Assembly: GCA_016840305.1 (NCBI GenBank)
Contig: JAEOSP010000459.1
Coordinates: forward strand, 1-22,547
Length of the DNA stretch: 22,547 nt
Source of the DNA: Candidatus Hodarchaeota archaeon
Lineage (GTDB): Archaea; Asgardarchaeota; Heimdallarchaeia; Hodarchaeales; Hodarchaeaceae
Direction: 5' to 3'
Position numbers and translations under genes: made by a program
Shown: one piece after another, positions 14,706-22,192 of the stretch
Layout of the letters: every line of letters begins with the position of its first letter
Numbering within the stretch: the stretch's first letter is position 1
Notes under the pieces: generated by a model
The model's input: the letters and a program-made list of their open reading frames with translations, nothing else
Databases searched by the model: none
Told to the model about the DNA's origin: nothing

Positions 14706-15602
14706 TTACCCTATTAGTTCTAAAGATTCTAGATACAAGGTTCTCAGAAAGGTATTGGTAGCTGTTCCATCTATTCCAAATCCTGGAGTGACAGGTATGC
14801 AATATCGAATATTGAGGGTTTCTGCATTAAGTGAGAGAATAGCTACCAGAGCATTAGCGGTTCTTGGACTATTTGTTGGATGATATGTCAATATTAACGT
14901 ATTGGGCTCAAAAGTCGGTGAAATTTCACGAATTTGTTTAAATAATGTGCTATATACTTCAAAGCTTCTTTGCGGTTCCCTGAAAATTCCTTCTATTTTT
15001 GTTTCAACCATTTCGTCTCGATCTTTAAACCCATAACCAAGAGATCCAAGAATCGATGATTCTAATCTAAATATATTGAGACTGTCTGATGACAAATGAG
15101 ATTTTGTGTGAATGGCTACATTATATAGAGGATAAATTTCACTAATTGTGTCAACTTCAATTTCCCCCCCGAATCCTAAAGAACACAGTAAGTCAAACCA
15201 ATATGACCCCGATTCTAATCGATGTGTTAATTTACATGAAACTGAGTCCGTTTTTTTGCTTAATTGTGCAAATAATTTCTCTATTTGCTTCGATATTTTC
15301 TTTCCTGCTAAATAGGGAATCCCTTTTTTGTACAACCCCTCACAAAGAAAGAAAATTCTATAATACTTATCTGCAACTGTAAATAAACCAATTCCTTCTA
15401 AATCAGGAATTCTATATCCATATACTCCAGACATTGTATATTGAAATTCTTGTTCCACATCTGCAAGTACAATTATCATCGCTGAGTAGAGATTTGCGGC
15501 TAGATCTGGATCGAGAGCACTTCCTGCTCGTAAGTGACAATGACCGATTATTTGGGTACATTGTAGATGTTGTACCCATATTTGGCTTATCACTACCATC
15601 AA
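14706..15602 (-). CDS. Longin/roadblock-like protein of unknown function, N-terminus uncertain
   Basis: 298 residues from TTG 15602. Residues about 20-115 follow the order of small longin/roadblock domains: beta strands, then D-P-D-L-A-A-N-L-Y-S-A-M-I-I-V-L-A-D-V-E-Q-E-F as a long helix, then G-I-G-L-F-T-V and Y-Y-R-I-F-F-L strands, then K-I-S-K-Q-I-E-K-L-F as a second helix. The C-terminal half (about 140-298) is soluble-looking and unknown to me. Longin and roadblock proteins are abundant in Asgard archaea and bind small GTPases, but no GTPase is nearby. The first 15 or so residues read poorly, while a neighbouring frame upstream gives a plausible strand-turn-strand, so the gene may be frameshifted near 15560-15600. 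The fold assignment is by pattern only. Confidence 0.5.
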   Translation of the reverse strand: MMVVISQIWVQHLQCTQIIGHCHLRAGSALDPDLAANLYSAMIIVLADVEQEFQYTMSGVYGYRIPDLEGIGLFTVADKYYRIFFLCEGLYKKGIPYLAGKKISKQIEKLFAQLSKKTDSVSCKLTHRLESGSYWFDLLCSLGFGGEIEVDTISEIYPLYNVAIHTKSHLSSDSLNIFRLESSILGSLGYGFKDRDEMVETKIEGIFREPQRSFEVYSTLFKQIREISPTFEPNTLILTYHPTNSPRTANALVAILSLNAETLNIRYCIPVTPGFGIDGTATNTFLRTLYLESLELIG

Positions 15603-15770
15603 TAATCACCCATGTTAATTGTGAGATACCTGTGAATCGTAAAATATGCAATTGCAAAGAAGCATAAATTACTGGAATGCAAATTGAAGACAAATCTTCT
15701 TGCTTATTTCATTAAAGAGGTAGTTTATATTTTAATTCATTTGGGTGACGCAATCATCAAAAATGATAAG

Positions 15771-15780
15771 ATTATTTATA
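15771..15780 (+). promoter_or_regulatory. TATA-like box of the alpha/beta hydrolase gene
   Basis: ATTATTTATA centred about 30 bases before the ATG at 15806. Confidence 0.4.
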
Positions 15781-15794
15781 CCTGATAACTGCAA

Positions 15795-15801
15795 AAGGTG
15801 A
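15795..15801 (+). promoter_or_regulatory. Ribosome-binding site of the alpha/beta hydrolase gene
   Basis: AAGGTGA 4 bases before ATG 15806. With the TATA-like box it fixes the start. Confidence 0.5.
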
Positions 15802-15805
15802 GTAA

Positions 15806-16717
15806 ATGCCATTAGCTAAAATTAAAGGAGATATTGAGATAGATTATCTGTACGAGAAGCGCGATGAAAGCACACCACCTGTTATCTTTCTAAATGGTTC
15901 GATTTTTAATCAACGACAATGGTTGGCAACATATGTACCAGCATTTCGTGAGTTAACCGATGATATATATTCCCATTTGCTATATGATTATCAAGGAATC
16001 GGTAGATCCTCATCAAGAAATGAGCAATTTTCCCTCCAAGGCCTAGCAGATGAACTTTTAGGATTAATTGATTTTCTGAATATAGAAAAAGCTCATCTGT
16101 TTGGTGTGAGTAAAGGATCCTTAGTAGGTCAAGTTTTTACTGGTTTATACCCAGATAGAGTCGTTAGTCTTGCTGGATATGGCATAGTTAATCTTCTAGG
16201 TCCAAAGCTTGAGGAAGAACAAAGTATTTTCTCTGAACGGCTAGAAGGGCTGAAGACATTGGATGATATATCATCTGAAAGAATTAATTCAATGAATTAT
16301 AAACGAGTGATTCGAGAGATATATACCCCTGCAATATTCCAAAAAACATATTCTGAATTAAATCTGAAAGAAAGAATTATTAGTTGGTTTCTGGAACGAC
16401 GGACTTTTCCACTCCTCGAGGGAACACCTATTCGGTCACTTGATCTCCTTTTCAGATACTGGGCCCAAGATGCAGAAAAAGAAATTGATTTTTATTCTTC
16501 TTGCATAAATTCAATAGGAAATAAGCCTGTATTGTTACTTAGCGGTACTCAAGATAGAGTTACCCCTATTGAACTGGCAAAAGATCTAGCTCCAAGGTTG
16601 AAAAATGCTAAATTTGTTGAATTTGAAGGATTCGAACATATTAGTCCGAATATAAAGAAGAAACAAGGAAAAGCAATTATGATTGAATATACGAAATTTC
16701 TCTCAGAGCTGATCTAG
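15806..16717 (+). CDS. Alpha/beta-fold hydrolase
   Basis: 303 residues, soluble. The catalytic triad is readable: nucleophile S102 in G-V-S-K-G-S, acid D250 in S-G-T-Q-D-R-V-T-P and base H278 in F-E-G-F-E-H-I-S-P. The oxyanion-hole segment is F-L-N-G-S-I-F-N (28-35), and D-Y-Q-G-I-G-R-S-S (61-69) is the usual D-x-x-G-x-G-x-S loop. A cap region lies at about 135-225. It cleaves an ester, thioester or related bond; the family is too broad to name a substrate. The G-V-S-K-G elbow differs mildly from the common G-x-S-x-G with M/L/Q. It starts the plus-strand run that includes the AOR genes but is 74 bases from them, so co-transcription is uncertain. Confidence 0.88.
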   Translation: MPLAKIKGDIEIDYLYEKRDESTPPVIFLNGSIFNQRQWLATYVPAFRELTDDIYSHLLYDYQGIGRSSSRNEQFSLQGLADELLGLIDFLNIEKAHLFGVSKGSLVGQVFTGLYPDRVVSLAGYGIVNLLGPKLEEEQSIFSERLEGLKTLDDISSERINSMNYKRVIREIYTPAIFQKTYSELNLKERIISWFLERRTFPLLEGTPIRSLDLLFRYWAQDAEKEIDFYSSCINSIGNKPVLLLSGTQDRVTPIELAKDLAPRLKNAKFVEFEGFEHISPNIKKKQGKAIMIEYTKFLSELI

Positions 16718-16761
16718 AATACAGCCAGAGCGAATACTCCAAGATTAACTGAAACAGGCTG

Positions 16762-16769
16762 AAAATAAG
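16762..16769 (+). promoter_or_regulatory. Possible TATA-like box of the AOR unit
   Basis: AAAATAAG centred about 26 bases before ATG 16792. ATTAATAAAT at 16771-16780 is a second candidate. Either would make the three redox genes one transcript. Confidence 0.25.
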
Positions 16770-16791
16770 TATTAATAAATGGGTTTGTAAG

Positions 16792-17076
16792 ATGTCAAAA
16801 ATTAAAGTGACTGTTGAACAGATTAACGGCCATTGTAATTTGCCTATGCTTGTGGGTGATTACTTTTTCGTTGAAGGATCGAAACTAACAATTCCTGAGG
16901 GGAAACACATTTGTATTTGGGCATTACAAAGTATGATGCCCATTTTCCCCATCTTTGCTGAAAGAGAAAAGCTAGATGATCAACACTGGGTGAAAAGAGT
17001 CAAGCATTTTTCGTGCCCTGATCCTGAAGGTCTTGTTCAATATCGTTTGGAACTGATTGATGATGATTCAAGTTGA
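16792..17076 (+). CDS. TIGR04076-family small protein
   Basis: 94 residues. The pattern V-G-D-x-F-x-V-E-G, I-P-E-G-x-H-I-C-I-W-A, L-x-S-M-M-P, then W-V-K-x-V-K-H-F-x-C-P-D-P-E-G-L-V-x-Y-R-L-E matches the TIGR04076 family of small proteins with no known function. Cysteines are at 15, 41 and 75, the latter two in the conserved C-x-W-A and C-P-D-P positions. Its gene overlaps the ferredoxin gene by 17 bases, and AOR follows, so it is probably made together with them and may be a redox partner or assembly factor. That role is inferred from position only. Confidence 0.75.
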   Translation: MSKIKVTVEQINGHCNLPMLVGDYFFVEGSKLTIPEGKHICIWALQSMMPIFPIFAEREKLDDQHWVKRVKHFSCPDPEGLVQYRLELIDDDSS

Positions 17077-17569
17077 CATTAGCAAATGTACGGGTTGTAG
17101 GATGTGTGAAACAACCTGTACAATGTTCCATACAGGAAGAGTCAACCGAAATATGGCTAGAATAAATGTTGTTAGTTTGTTCCAGACTGGAATTGACGGC
17201 CCTATTCTTTGTCTTCAATGTAAAGAAAGATATTGTATGGATTGTCCTTCAAATGCTATGTCATTAGGAAAACATGGACAGGTGATAATCTCTCCTACAT
17301 TATGTACGCTTTGTGGGAAATGTGAAAGAAACTGCCCTATAGGAGCAATTAAAATTTTCAATAAGTTCGTTTATGTCTGTGATCTGTGTGGAGGTACTCC
17401 GAAATGTGTTGAAGCTTGCACTGAAGGAGTACTTTCTTATATTCATGATTCAAAAGAACCTTCCTTAGCCAATTTCAAAGATAAAGTAAAGAATTTGAAT
17501 TCTAGTGAGAAAAAAAAGGAGTATATTGAGATACTAGGGAGAGATGTTAGGAACAAATGGAGGAAGTGA
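17060..17569 (+). CDS. Ferredoxin-like protein with four [4Fe-4S] cluster motifs, AOR partner
   Basis: 169 residues with exactly 16 cysteines in four groups: C10/13/16/20, C51/54/59/62, C82/85/88/92 and C107/110/116/120. This is the polyferredoxin architecture of HycB/CooF/DmsB-like electron-transfer subunits. No signal peptide is present, so it acts in the cytoplasm. It overlaps the TIGR04076 gene and ends two bases before the AOR start codon, so it is very likely the dedicated electron acceptor or subunit of that AOR, passing electrons on to ferredoxin or another carrier. The start is ATG 17060 or 17063; an in-frame TTG at 17057 is less likely. The C-terminal 45 residues are lysine- and glutamate-rich and without cysteines. 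Confidence 0.88.
   Translation: MMIQVDISKCTGCRMCETTCTMFHTGRVNRNMARINVVSLFQTGIDGPILCLQCKERYCMDCPSNAMSLGKHGQVIISPTLCTLCGKCERNCPIGAIKIFNKFVYVCDLCGGTPKCVEACTEGVLSYIHDSKEPSLANFKDKVKNLNSSEKKKEYIEILGRDVRNKWRK
17559..17563 (+). promoter_or_regulatory. Ribosome-binding site deciding the AOR start
   Basis: GGAGG lies inside the ferredoxin 3' end, 8 bases before ATG 17572. This favours 17572 over the in-frame ATG at 17557. Confidence 0.6.
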
Positions 17570-17571
17570 AA

Positions 17572-19362
17572 ATGTTGGAGTATGGTTACGGAGGAAGAAT
17601 ATTAAGAGTTGATCTAACTGAAAGAAGGTACAAAATCGAAAACCTGAAGAAGAGTTGGATTAAAAATGTGATAGGAGGTAGGGCTGCAAATTCTAAGAGG
17701 TTATTTGAGGAATTAAATCCTGGTTGTGATCCACTTGCACCTGAAAATGTATTGATTTTTGGTATTGGCCCATTAACAGGGTCGTTTTTACCAGCATCTG
17801 CTTATTTCACGATCTCTGCTAAATCTCCTTTAACTGGAATATTAGGTGATTCTGCTGCGGGGGGGCAGTTTAGTGCAGAAATGAAATTAACGGGCTTTGA
17901 TCAAATTATAATAACTGGCAAAGCAAGTGAACTTCTTTACATAATGATTACTAACTCTGGGGTTGAATTCATTGAGTGTCCTGAACTTAGGGGAAAATTT
18001 GTTGTGGATACAACGCACAAGATTCGGAAAAAGGCGAGAGATTATTCAATTCAGGTAGCTGCTATTGGTTCTGCAGGAGAGAATATGGTATTATACTCCT
18101 CTGTTATCTCAAGTGGAAATAGGGCTTGTGGAAGAACTGGAATGGGAGCTGTAATGGGTTCAAAGAATCTAAAAGCTGTAGCTGTCCTCGGACACCGCTC
18201 TTTAGAGGTAGCAGAACCACTTGCATTTATAACAGAGGTAAACAAGATTCAAACAGAGATTCTAGACCATAATGAATATTTAAAACGTCATACTCTCGGT
18301 ACCACAATGCTTATGACTGATTTGAGTGGTTTAGGAATTCTTCCCACAAATCATTTCCAAAAAGGAGTTTGTAGTTATCTTGATAAGATTTCTGGAGAAC
18401 GACTTGCAGAGAACTTCAAGGTAAAAAGCAAAGGATGTTTCAATTGTAATCTCCACTGTTCAAGATATTATGTTTGTGGTAATTATGAAGCAGAAGGCCC
18501 TGAATACGAAACATTATGCGGATTTACATCACGTATTGGAGCCTCAGACTTAGAATTCGCTCTAGAAATGAATTACTTTCTAAATCAAGTAGGTTTAGAC
18601 TCTCTATCGACTTGTGAATTGATTGGATGGTTGATGGAGTGTCAAGAAAAAGGATTGATTAAACCTGAAGAGGTTGGGGGGATAGAAATTTCTTGGGGTG
18701 AAATCAATAAGATTAGAGAAATTGTTGAAATGATAACGTTCCGTAAAGGCATTGGTAATGAATTTGCTGAAGGAGCAACAAAATTTTCGCAAAAATTCAG
18801 TGATGAAGTAAGAAAACTGGTCATGCAGGTGAAAGGATTAGATATCATTTGTGGTGATCCTCGTGGATTGAAAGCGTATGGTTTAACATATGCTATTGCT
18901 TCTCGAGGGGGAGATCACCTAAGAGCTGAACCTTTTTTCGAGCTTACAGAGAGGTGGGATGAAGCAAAGAAGAGATTTGGTACAGAAAAAGCTGCTGATA
19001 GACTTTCAGAGGAGGGTAAAGCAGCATTAGTTACCTACTCTGAGAAAATCGCACTCCTTACTGATAGTATGACGATGTGTAAAAACATCGGTTTATGCAT
19101 GGATATTCTAAATTTGGAGAATGCATCCAATTTGTTAACTTATGGTACAGGGATAATATACACCCCTGAATATCTGAAAAAAATACTTGATGAATCCATA
19201 GAAAGAGAATACAAACTAAATTTAAAATTTGGCTTAACGAAACAGGATGATACTCTTCCAGAGAGATTTTCTACTGAACCACTCCTAGAAGGCCCAACTC
19301 GTGGATCTATTGTAAATATTGATAAAATGGTCGAAGAGTATTACAAATTACATAATCGTTAA
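17572..19362 (+). CDS. Aldehyde:ferredoxin oxidoreductase, tungsten type
   Basis: 596 residues, the usual AOR length. It begins Y-G-Y-G-G-R-I-L-R-V-D-L, as family members do, which with the GGAGG site supports ATG 17572. The [4Fe-4S] ligands are C289, C292 and C296 in G-C-F-N-C-N-L-H-C, with C503 (D-S-M-T-M-C) as the fourth. G-R-T-G-M-G-A-V-M-G-S-K-N-L-K-A (187-201) and R-G-G-D-H-L-R-A (H449) match the bis-pterin and active-site regions, and E-G-P-E-Y-E-T (308-314) holds the active-site glutamate. AORs oxidise aldehydes to acids, or reverse, with ferredoxin. The 4Fe-4S partner is encoded immediately upstream. No pterin-cofactor gene is present in the window. It may serve amino-acid or fatty-acid breakdown alongside the acyl-CoA genes at the right edge. 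Confidence 0.95.
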   Translation: MLEYGYGGRILRVDLTERRYKIENLKKSWIKNVIGGRAANSKRLFEELNPGCDPLAPENVLIFGIGPLTGSFLPASAYFTISAKSPLTGILGDSAAGGQFSAEMKLTGFDQIIITGKASELLYIMITNSGVEFIECPELRGKFVVDTTHKIRKKARDYSIQVAAIGSAGENMVLYSSVISSGNRACGRTGMGAVMGSKNLKAVAVLGHRSLEVAEPLAFITEVNKIQTEILDHNEYLKRHTLGTTMLMTDLSGLGILPTNHFQKGVCSYLDKISGERLAENFKVKSKGCFNCNLHCSRYYVCGNYEAEGPEYETLCGFTSRIGASDLEFALEMNYFLNQVGLDSLSTCELIGWLMECQEKGLIKPEEVGGIEISWGEINKIREIVEMITFRKGIGNEFAEGATKFSQKFSDEVRKLVMQVKGLDIICGDPRGLKAYGLTYAIASRGGDHLRAEPFFELTERWDEAKKRFGTEKAADRLSEEGKAALVTYSEKIALLTDSMTMCKNIGLCMDILNLENASNLLTYGTGIIYTPEYLKKILDESIEREYKLNLKFGLTKQDDTLPERFSTEPLLEGPTRGSIVNIDKMVEEYYKLHNR

Positions 19363-19367
19363 GCAGT

Positions 19368-20255
19368 TTAAACATAATCTCCAACATATCTGACGATAGT
19401 ACGCCGAATGTAAATCATCCAACATATCAAACCAATATGTAGGACATCATTTTCTGAAAACCATATTCCTTGTTCCCACAGTATACTAGTAATATCTAAG
19501 ATCAGATAAAGATAGTATAATGCCATAATGAAACCTAGAGAAATCCATATGACTATTAATGCTCTATCCATCTTATTATCAGCTGATTGAAGGTTTTTTC
19601 TGTATCTCCAGTAGTTTAAAACAAGGAAAAATAGAATACTAGGTGCAATAAAGGCAACCATTAGCTCAAAAGATATCAGAAACTGAACTGGTATGATACT
19701 CCCTATCAAAACGAGACAGGTATAAACAAACACATTTCCAAACGCATAGTAAAATAAGTAATTTCTATTATTATTTGAAATACAAGAGTATGCTTGAGCA
19801 GTCATCATTGCATTTACACTGCCAACGGAGAGTACCATGTAAAAAACCTCCCACCAGCTAGTCCAGAGACAAAATTCCCTTCCTATACACTTAATTTCAT
19901 AACTAAATGCTTGATAGCTTGTTCCTGCGAATAGGGCTCCTAATCCCCATAAGATTAAAGCAACTCCCCACCATTCATGTGAATTCAGATTTTTGTTCCC
20001 ACGATAAATAGATACCCCAATTCCTATTGATAAGATTCCGAGTAAAAATACAAACAGTGTTGACGTTGGTTGAACTAAAATTAAGTTCATTGTTAATATT
20101 CTAAGTTCTATCCAAGGTTGGGTATTAAGCCATTCTTCTGGAGTTATCAATGGATCATAAAGTATTTTTTCCAGGTTGTTAAAAAGAACTAATGCCACTA
20201 GAATAAGGAAAAGGGAAAAACTTACAACTAATTGGTTTTTTTTCAATTTACACAT
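19368..20255 (-). CDS. Polytopic membrane protein of unknown function
   Basis: About 295 residues with roughly eight membrane helices. I do not recognise the family. Features that stand out are a tryptophan-rich segment (S-H-E-W-W-G), the pair C-x6-C in K-C-I-G-R-E-F-C before W-T-S-W-W-E in an extramembrane or helix-end segment, and D-V-L-H-I-G-L near the C-terminus. The scattered polar residues in helices recall heptahelical hydrolase folds such as the CREST group, but the match is too weak to assign. The longer form starts at TTG 20276; ATG 20255 fits the TATA-like box better. Its stop lies 5 bases from the convergent AOR stop, so the two transcripts must overlap. Confidence 0.6.
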   Translation of the reverse strand: MCKLKKNQLVVSFSLFLILVALVLFNNLEKILYDPLITPEEWLNTQPWIELRILTMNLILVQPTSTLFVFLLGILSIGIGVSIYRGNKNLNSHEWWGVALILWGLGALFAGTSYQAFSYEIKCIGREFCLWTSWWEVFYMVLSVGSVNAMMTAQAYSCISNNNRNYLFYYAFGNVFVYTCLVLIGSIIPVQFLISFELMVAFIAPSILFFLVLNYWRYRKNLQSADNKMDRALIVIWISLGFIMALYYLYLILDITSILWEQGIWFSENDVLHIGLICWMIYIRRTIVRYVGDYV

Positions 20256-20280
20256 CAACCACGATACAAAAAACAACGAG

Positions 20281-20290
20281 TATTAAATAT
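20281..20290 (-). promoter_or_regulatory. TATA-like box of the polytopic protein gene
   Basis: ATATTTAATA on the minus strand, centred about 30 bases before ATG 20255. It favours that start over TTG 20276. Confidence 0.35.
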
Positions 20291-20316
20291 TGGTAAATTA
20301 AATGAAAATGACGTAA

Positions 20317-20336
20317 AAAAAGGAAGGAGAGGAAGG
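20317..20336 (-). terminator. T-tract after the acyl-CoA synthetase
   Basis: A pyrimidine-rich stretch ending in seven T on the minus strand, directly after the stop codon. No strong hairpin. Confidence 0.3.
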
Positions 20337-22022
20337 TTATTCCTTTTTACGGAGTAGTTTTTTATCAACCTTACCTACAAGAGTCAAAGGAAGTTCCTCT
20401 CTTAGCTCTATAATCTTAGGTACTTCATATGGCGCTAATTTATCTTTCATCCATTCCGTGAGACTACTCTTGAATTTTTCCTCATTTTCATATTCTGCGT
20501 CAGATGAAATGACAAAATAACCTTTGACTAGTTCCGAACCAGGTCGATCAGGATTAGGAGTACCGACAATTGCTACTGTCTCCACTGCTGGATGTTTGGC
20601 AATAATATCCTCAACTTTACTTGAGAATACCTTAAATCCTCCAACAATCAGCATATCTTTCGTTCTATCAACAACTTTAAGATATCCATCTTCATCAAAA
20701 ACAGCAACATCACCGGTTCGAAGATACCCGTCTTCTCCAATAGTAGTTTTTGTTTCTTCAGGTTTGTTCAAATATCCTTTCATTACTTGAGGGCCTTTTA
20801 CGTGAATCTCTCCAGGTTCACCAAGGGGAACCTCCTTACCAGATTCTGGATCAATGAGTTTAATATCTGTGTTCATTAATGGAAGACCTATCGATCCTAA
20901 TTTCTTAGTGCCACGATAAGGATTCATTGTTGTTAATGGTGAGCATTCAGTCATTCCATAGACTTCAAGGAGCTTGCCTTTGCCAACAACACTTTCCAAT
21001 TCTTTTTGTGTTTCAACTGGAAAAGGTGCTGCAGAGGATATACAAGTATCAAGTTTTGAATGATCCAAATTTTTGAATTTAGAATTCTTAATTAACATTT
21101 GATACAGCGAAGGAACGTTTACAAGTGCTGTAGGTTGATATTTCTTGATTAAATCACAGATAAGATCGGTATCACGAGGATTAGGCACTAATAGCTGGGG
21201 CCATCCTAGGTAAAGACAATTCATTAGAAATGTCAAACCCGCAACGTGGAAGAAAGGAAAGCCAGATAATGCAGTTCCAGTACCCCTGGTCCAATTTAAC
21301 CAAGTTTGCACTAGAATCATATCAGCTACGAAGTTACGGTGTGTCAACATTGCACCTTTAGGTGGGCCTGTAGTTCCACCAGTGTAGAGAACAAAAGCTA
21401 GATCATCTGGTTCCATATAAACGTCTGGTAACGATGAAGAGTAGTCGGAATGAATTACTTTCCACATATCGACCATTTCTTTTCCTTCTAATGGAGTTAT
21501 TTTACCAGTAGGTATTTTCTTGAGTAATTTGCCAAGTATCTGTTTTATCTTTGGAAGAAAATCCCCAACATTTGTTGTCACAATGAGCTTTAGGTCGGGT
21601 AATTTTGGAGCAATATTTACTATTCTAGCAGCAAATACCGCATCCAACGTTACTAATGCTTTAGCACCTGAATCCTTTAATTGATACAGTATTTGGTCCT
21701 CTGACATTAAAACGCTAATACCTGTCACAACGCAACCAACTTTTAAAACACCTAATAGAGCAATTATAAACTGTGGCATATTGGCCATATTTAGACCTAC
21801 TACATCACCTTTCTTTAACCCCATTTCTACTAGCATATGAGCAAATTTATTTGAGTAGTGATCCAAATCACTGAAGGTGACTTCGATTCCCATGAACACA
21901 AGAGCTAAATTACCACCAAAATCCTCAAATGTTGGTCGAATTGCTTTTGTAAGTGTTGTTTCCCATAAAGATGGATCTAAATCCGTAATCCCTTCATCGT
22001 AAGATTTTTTCCAGAATTGCAT
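20337..22022 (-). CDS. Long-chain acyl-CoA synthetase (AMP-forming)
   Basis: 561 residues from ATG 22022 (565 from GTG 22034; a GGTGA site 8 bases ahead favours the ATG). ANL-superfamily motifs in order, numbered on the longer form: P-loop Y-T-G-G-T-T-G-P-P-K-G (217-227), Y-G-M-T-E (359-363), R-T-G-D (439-442), D-R-T-K-D (456-460) and the catalytic lysine of G-K (K555). It activates a carboxylic acid with ATP to the acyl-AMP and then the CoA thioester; the overall likeness to FadD-type ligases suggests a fatty acid, though aromatic or medium-chain acids cannot be excluded. No membrane helix. The acyl-CoA dehydrogenase gene diverges from it across a 170-base promoter region, so the two probably form a fatty-acid degradation unit. 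Confidence 0.93.
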   Translation of the reverse strand: MQFWKKSYDEGITDLDPSLWETTLTKAIRPTFEDFGGNLALVFMGIEVTFSDLDHYSNKFAHMLVEMGLKKGDVVGLNMANMPQFIIALLGVLKVGCVVTGISVLMSEDQILYQLKDSGAKALVTLDAVFAARIVNIAPKLPDLKLIVTTNVGDFLPKIKQILGKLLKKIPTGKITPLEGKEMVDMWKVIHSDYSSSLPDVYMEPDDLAFVLYTGGTTGPPKGAMLTHRNFVADMILVQTWLNWTRGTGTALSGFPFFHVAGLTFLMNCLYLGWPQLLVPNPRDTDLICDLIKKYQPTALVNVPSLYQMLIKNSKFKNLDHSKLDTCISSAAPFPVETQKELESVVGKGKLLEVYGMTECSPLTTMNPYRGTKKLGSIGLPLMNTDIKLIDPESGKEVPLGEPGEIHVKGPQVMKGYLNKPEETKTTIGEDGYLRTGDVAVFDEDGYLKVVDRTKDMLIVGGFKVFSSKVEDIIAKHPAVETVAIVGTPNPDRPGSELVKGYFVISSDAEYENEEKFKSSLTEWMKDKLAPYEVPKIIELREELPLTLVGKVDKKLLRKKE

Positions 22023-22088
22023 AATTCTCTTCACCGTATATTCGTAATAATGAAAATCAATGACAAATCATTTTACACCGAATTGCGG

Positions 22089-22098
22089 TTTATATTTA
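22089..22098 (-). promoter_or_regulatory. TATA-like box of the acyl-CoA synthetase gene
   Basis: TAAATATAAA on the minus strand, about 60-70 bases before the start codon, in the divergent spacer. Confidence 0.4.
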
Positions 22099-22110
22099 CA
22101 TTGTAATTAG

Positions 22111-22118
22111 TATAAATC
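22111..22118 (+). promoter_or_regulatory. TATA-like box of the acyl-CoA dehydrogenase gene
   Basis: TATAAATC about 80 bases before the TTG start. It lies only 12 bases from the opposite-strand box, so both genes could share one regulator. Confidence 0.4.
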
Positions 22119-22180
22119 TCCGTAAGAATTAAGACTAGGAAAAAGTATTTCAACTATTTGACCAATACAACTTATTTTGC

Positions 22181-22184
22181 GGAG
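22181..22184 (+). promoter_or_regulatory. Ribosome-binding site of the acyl-CoA dehydrogenase gene
   Basis: GGAG 8 bases before TTG 22193. No ATG is available in this frame near the expected N-terminus. Confidence 0.45.
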
Positions 22185-22192
22185 AAGATGGT

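Noticed and set aside
20524..20790. 88-codon plus-strand open frame inside the acyl-CoA synthetase gene
   Set aside because: Low-complexity Ser/Thr/Pro translation opposite conserved synthetase motifs; a shadow frame.
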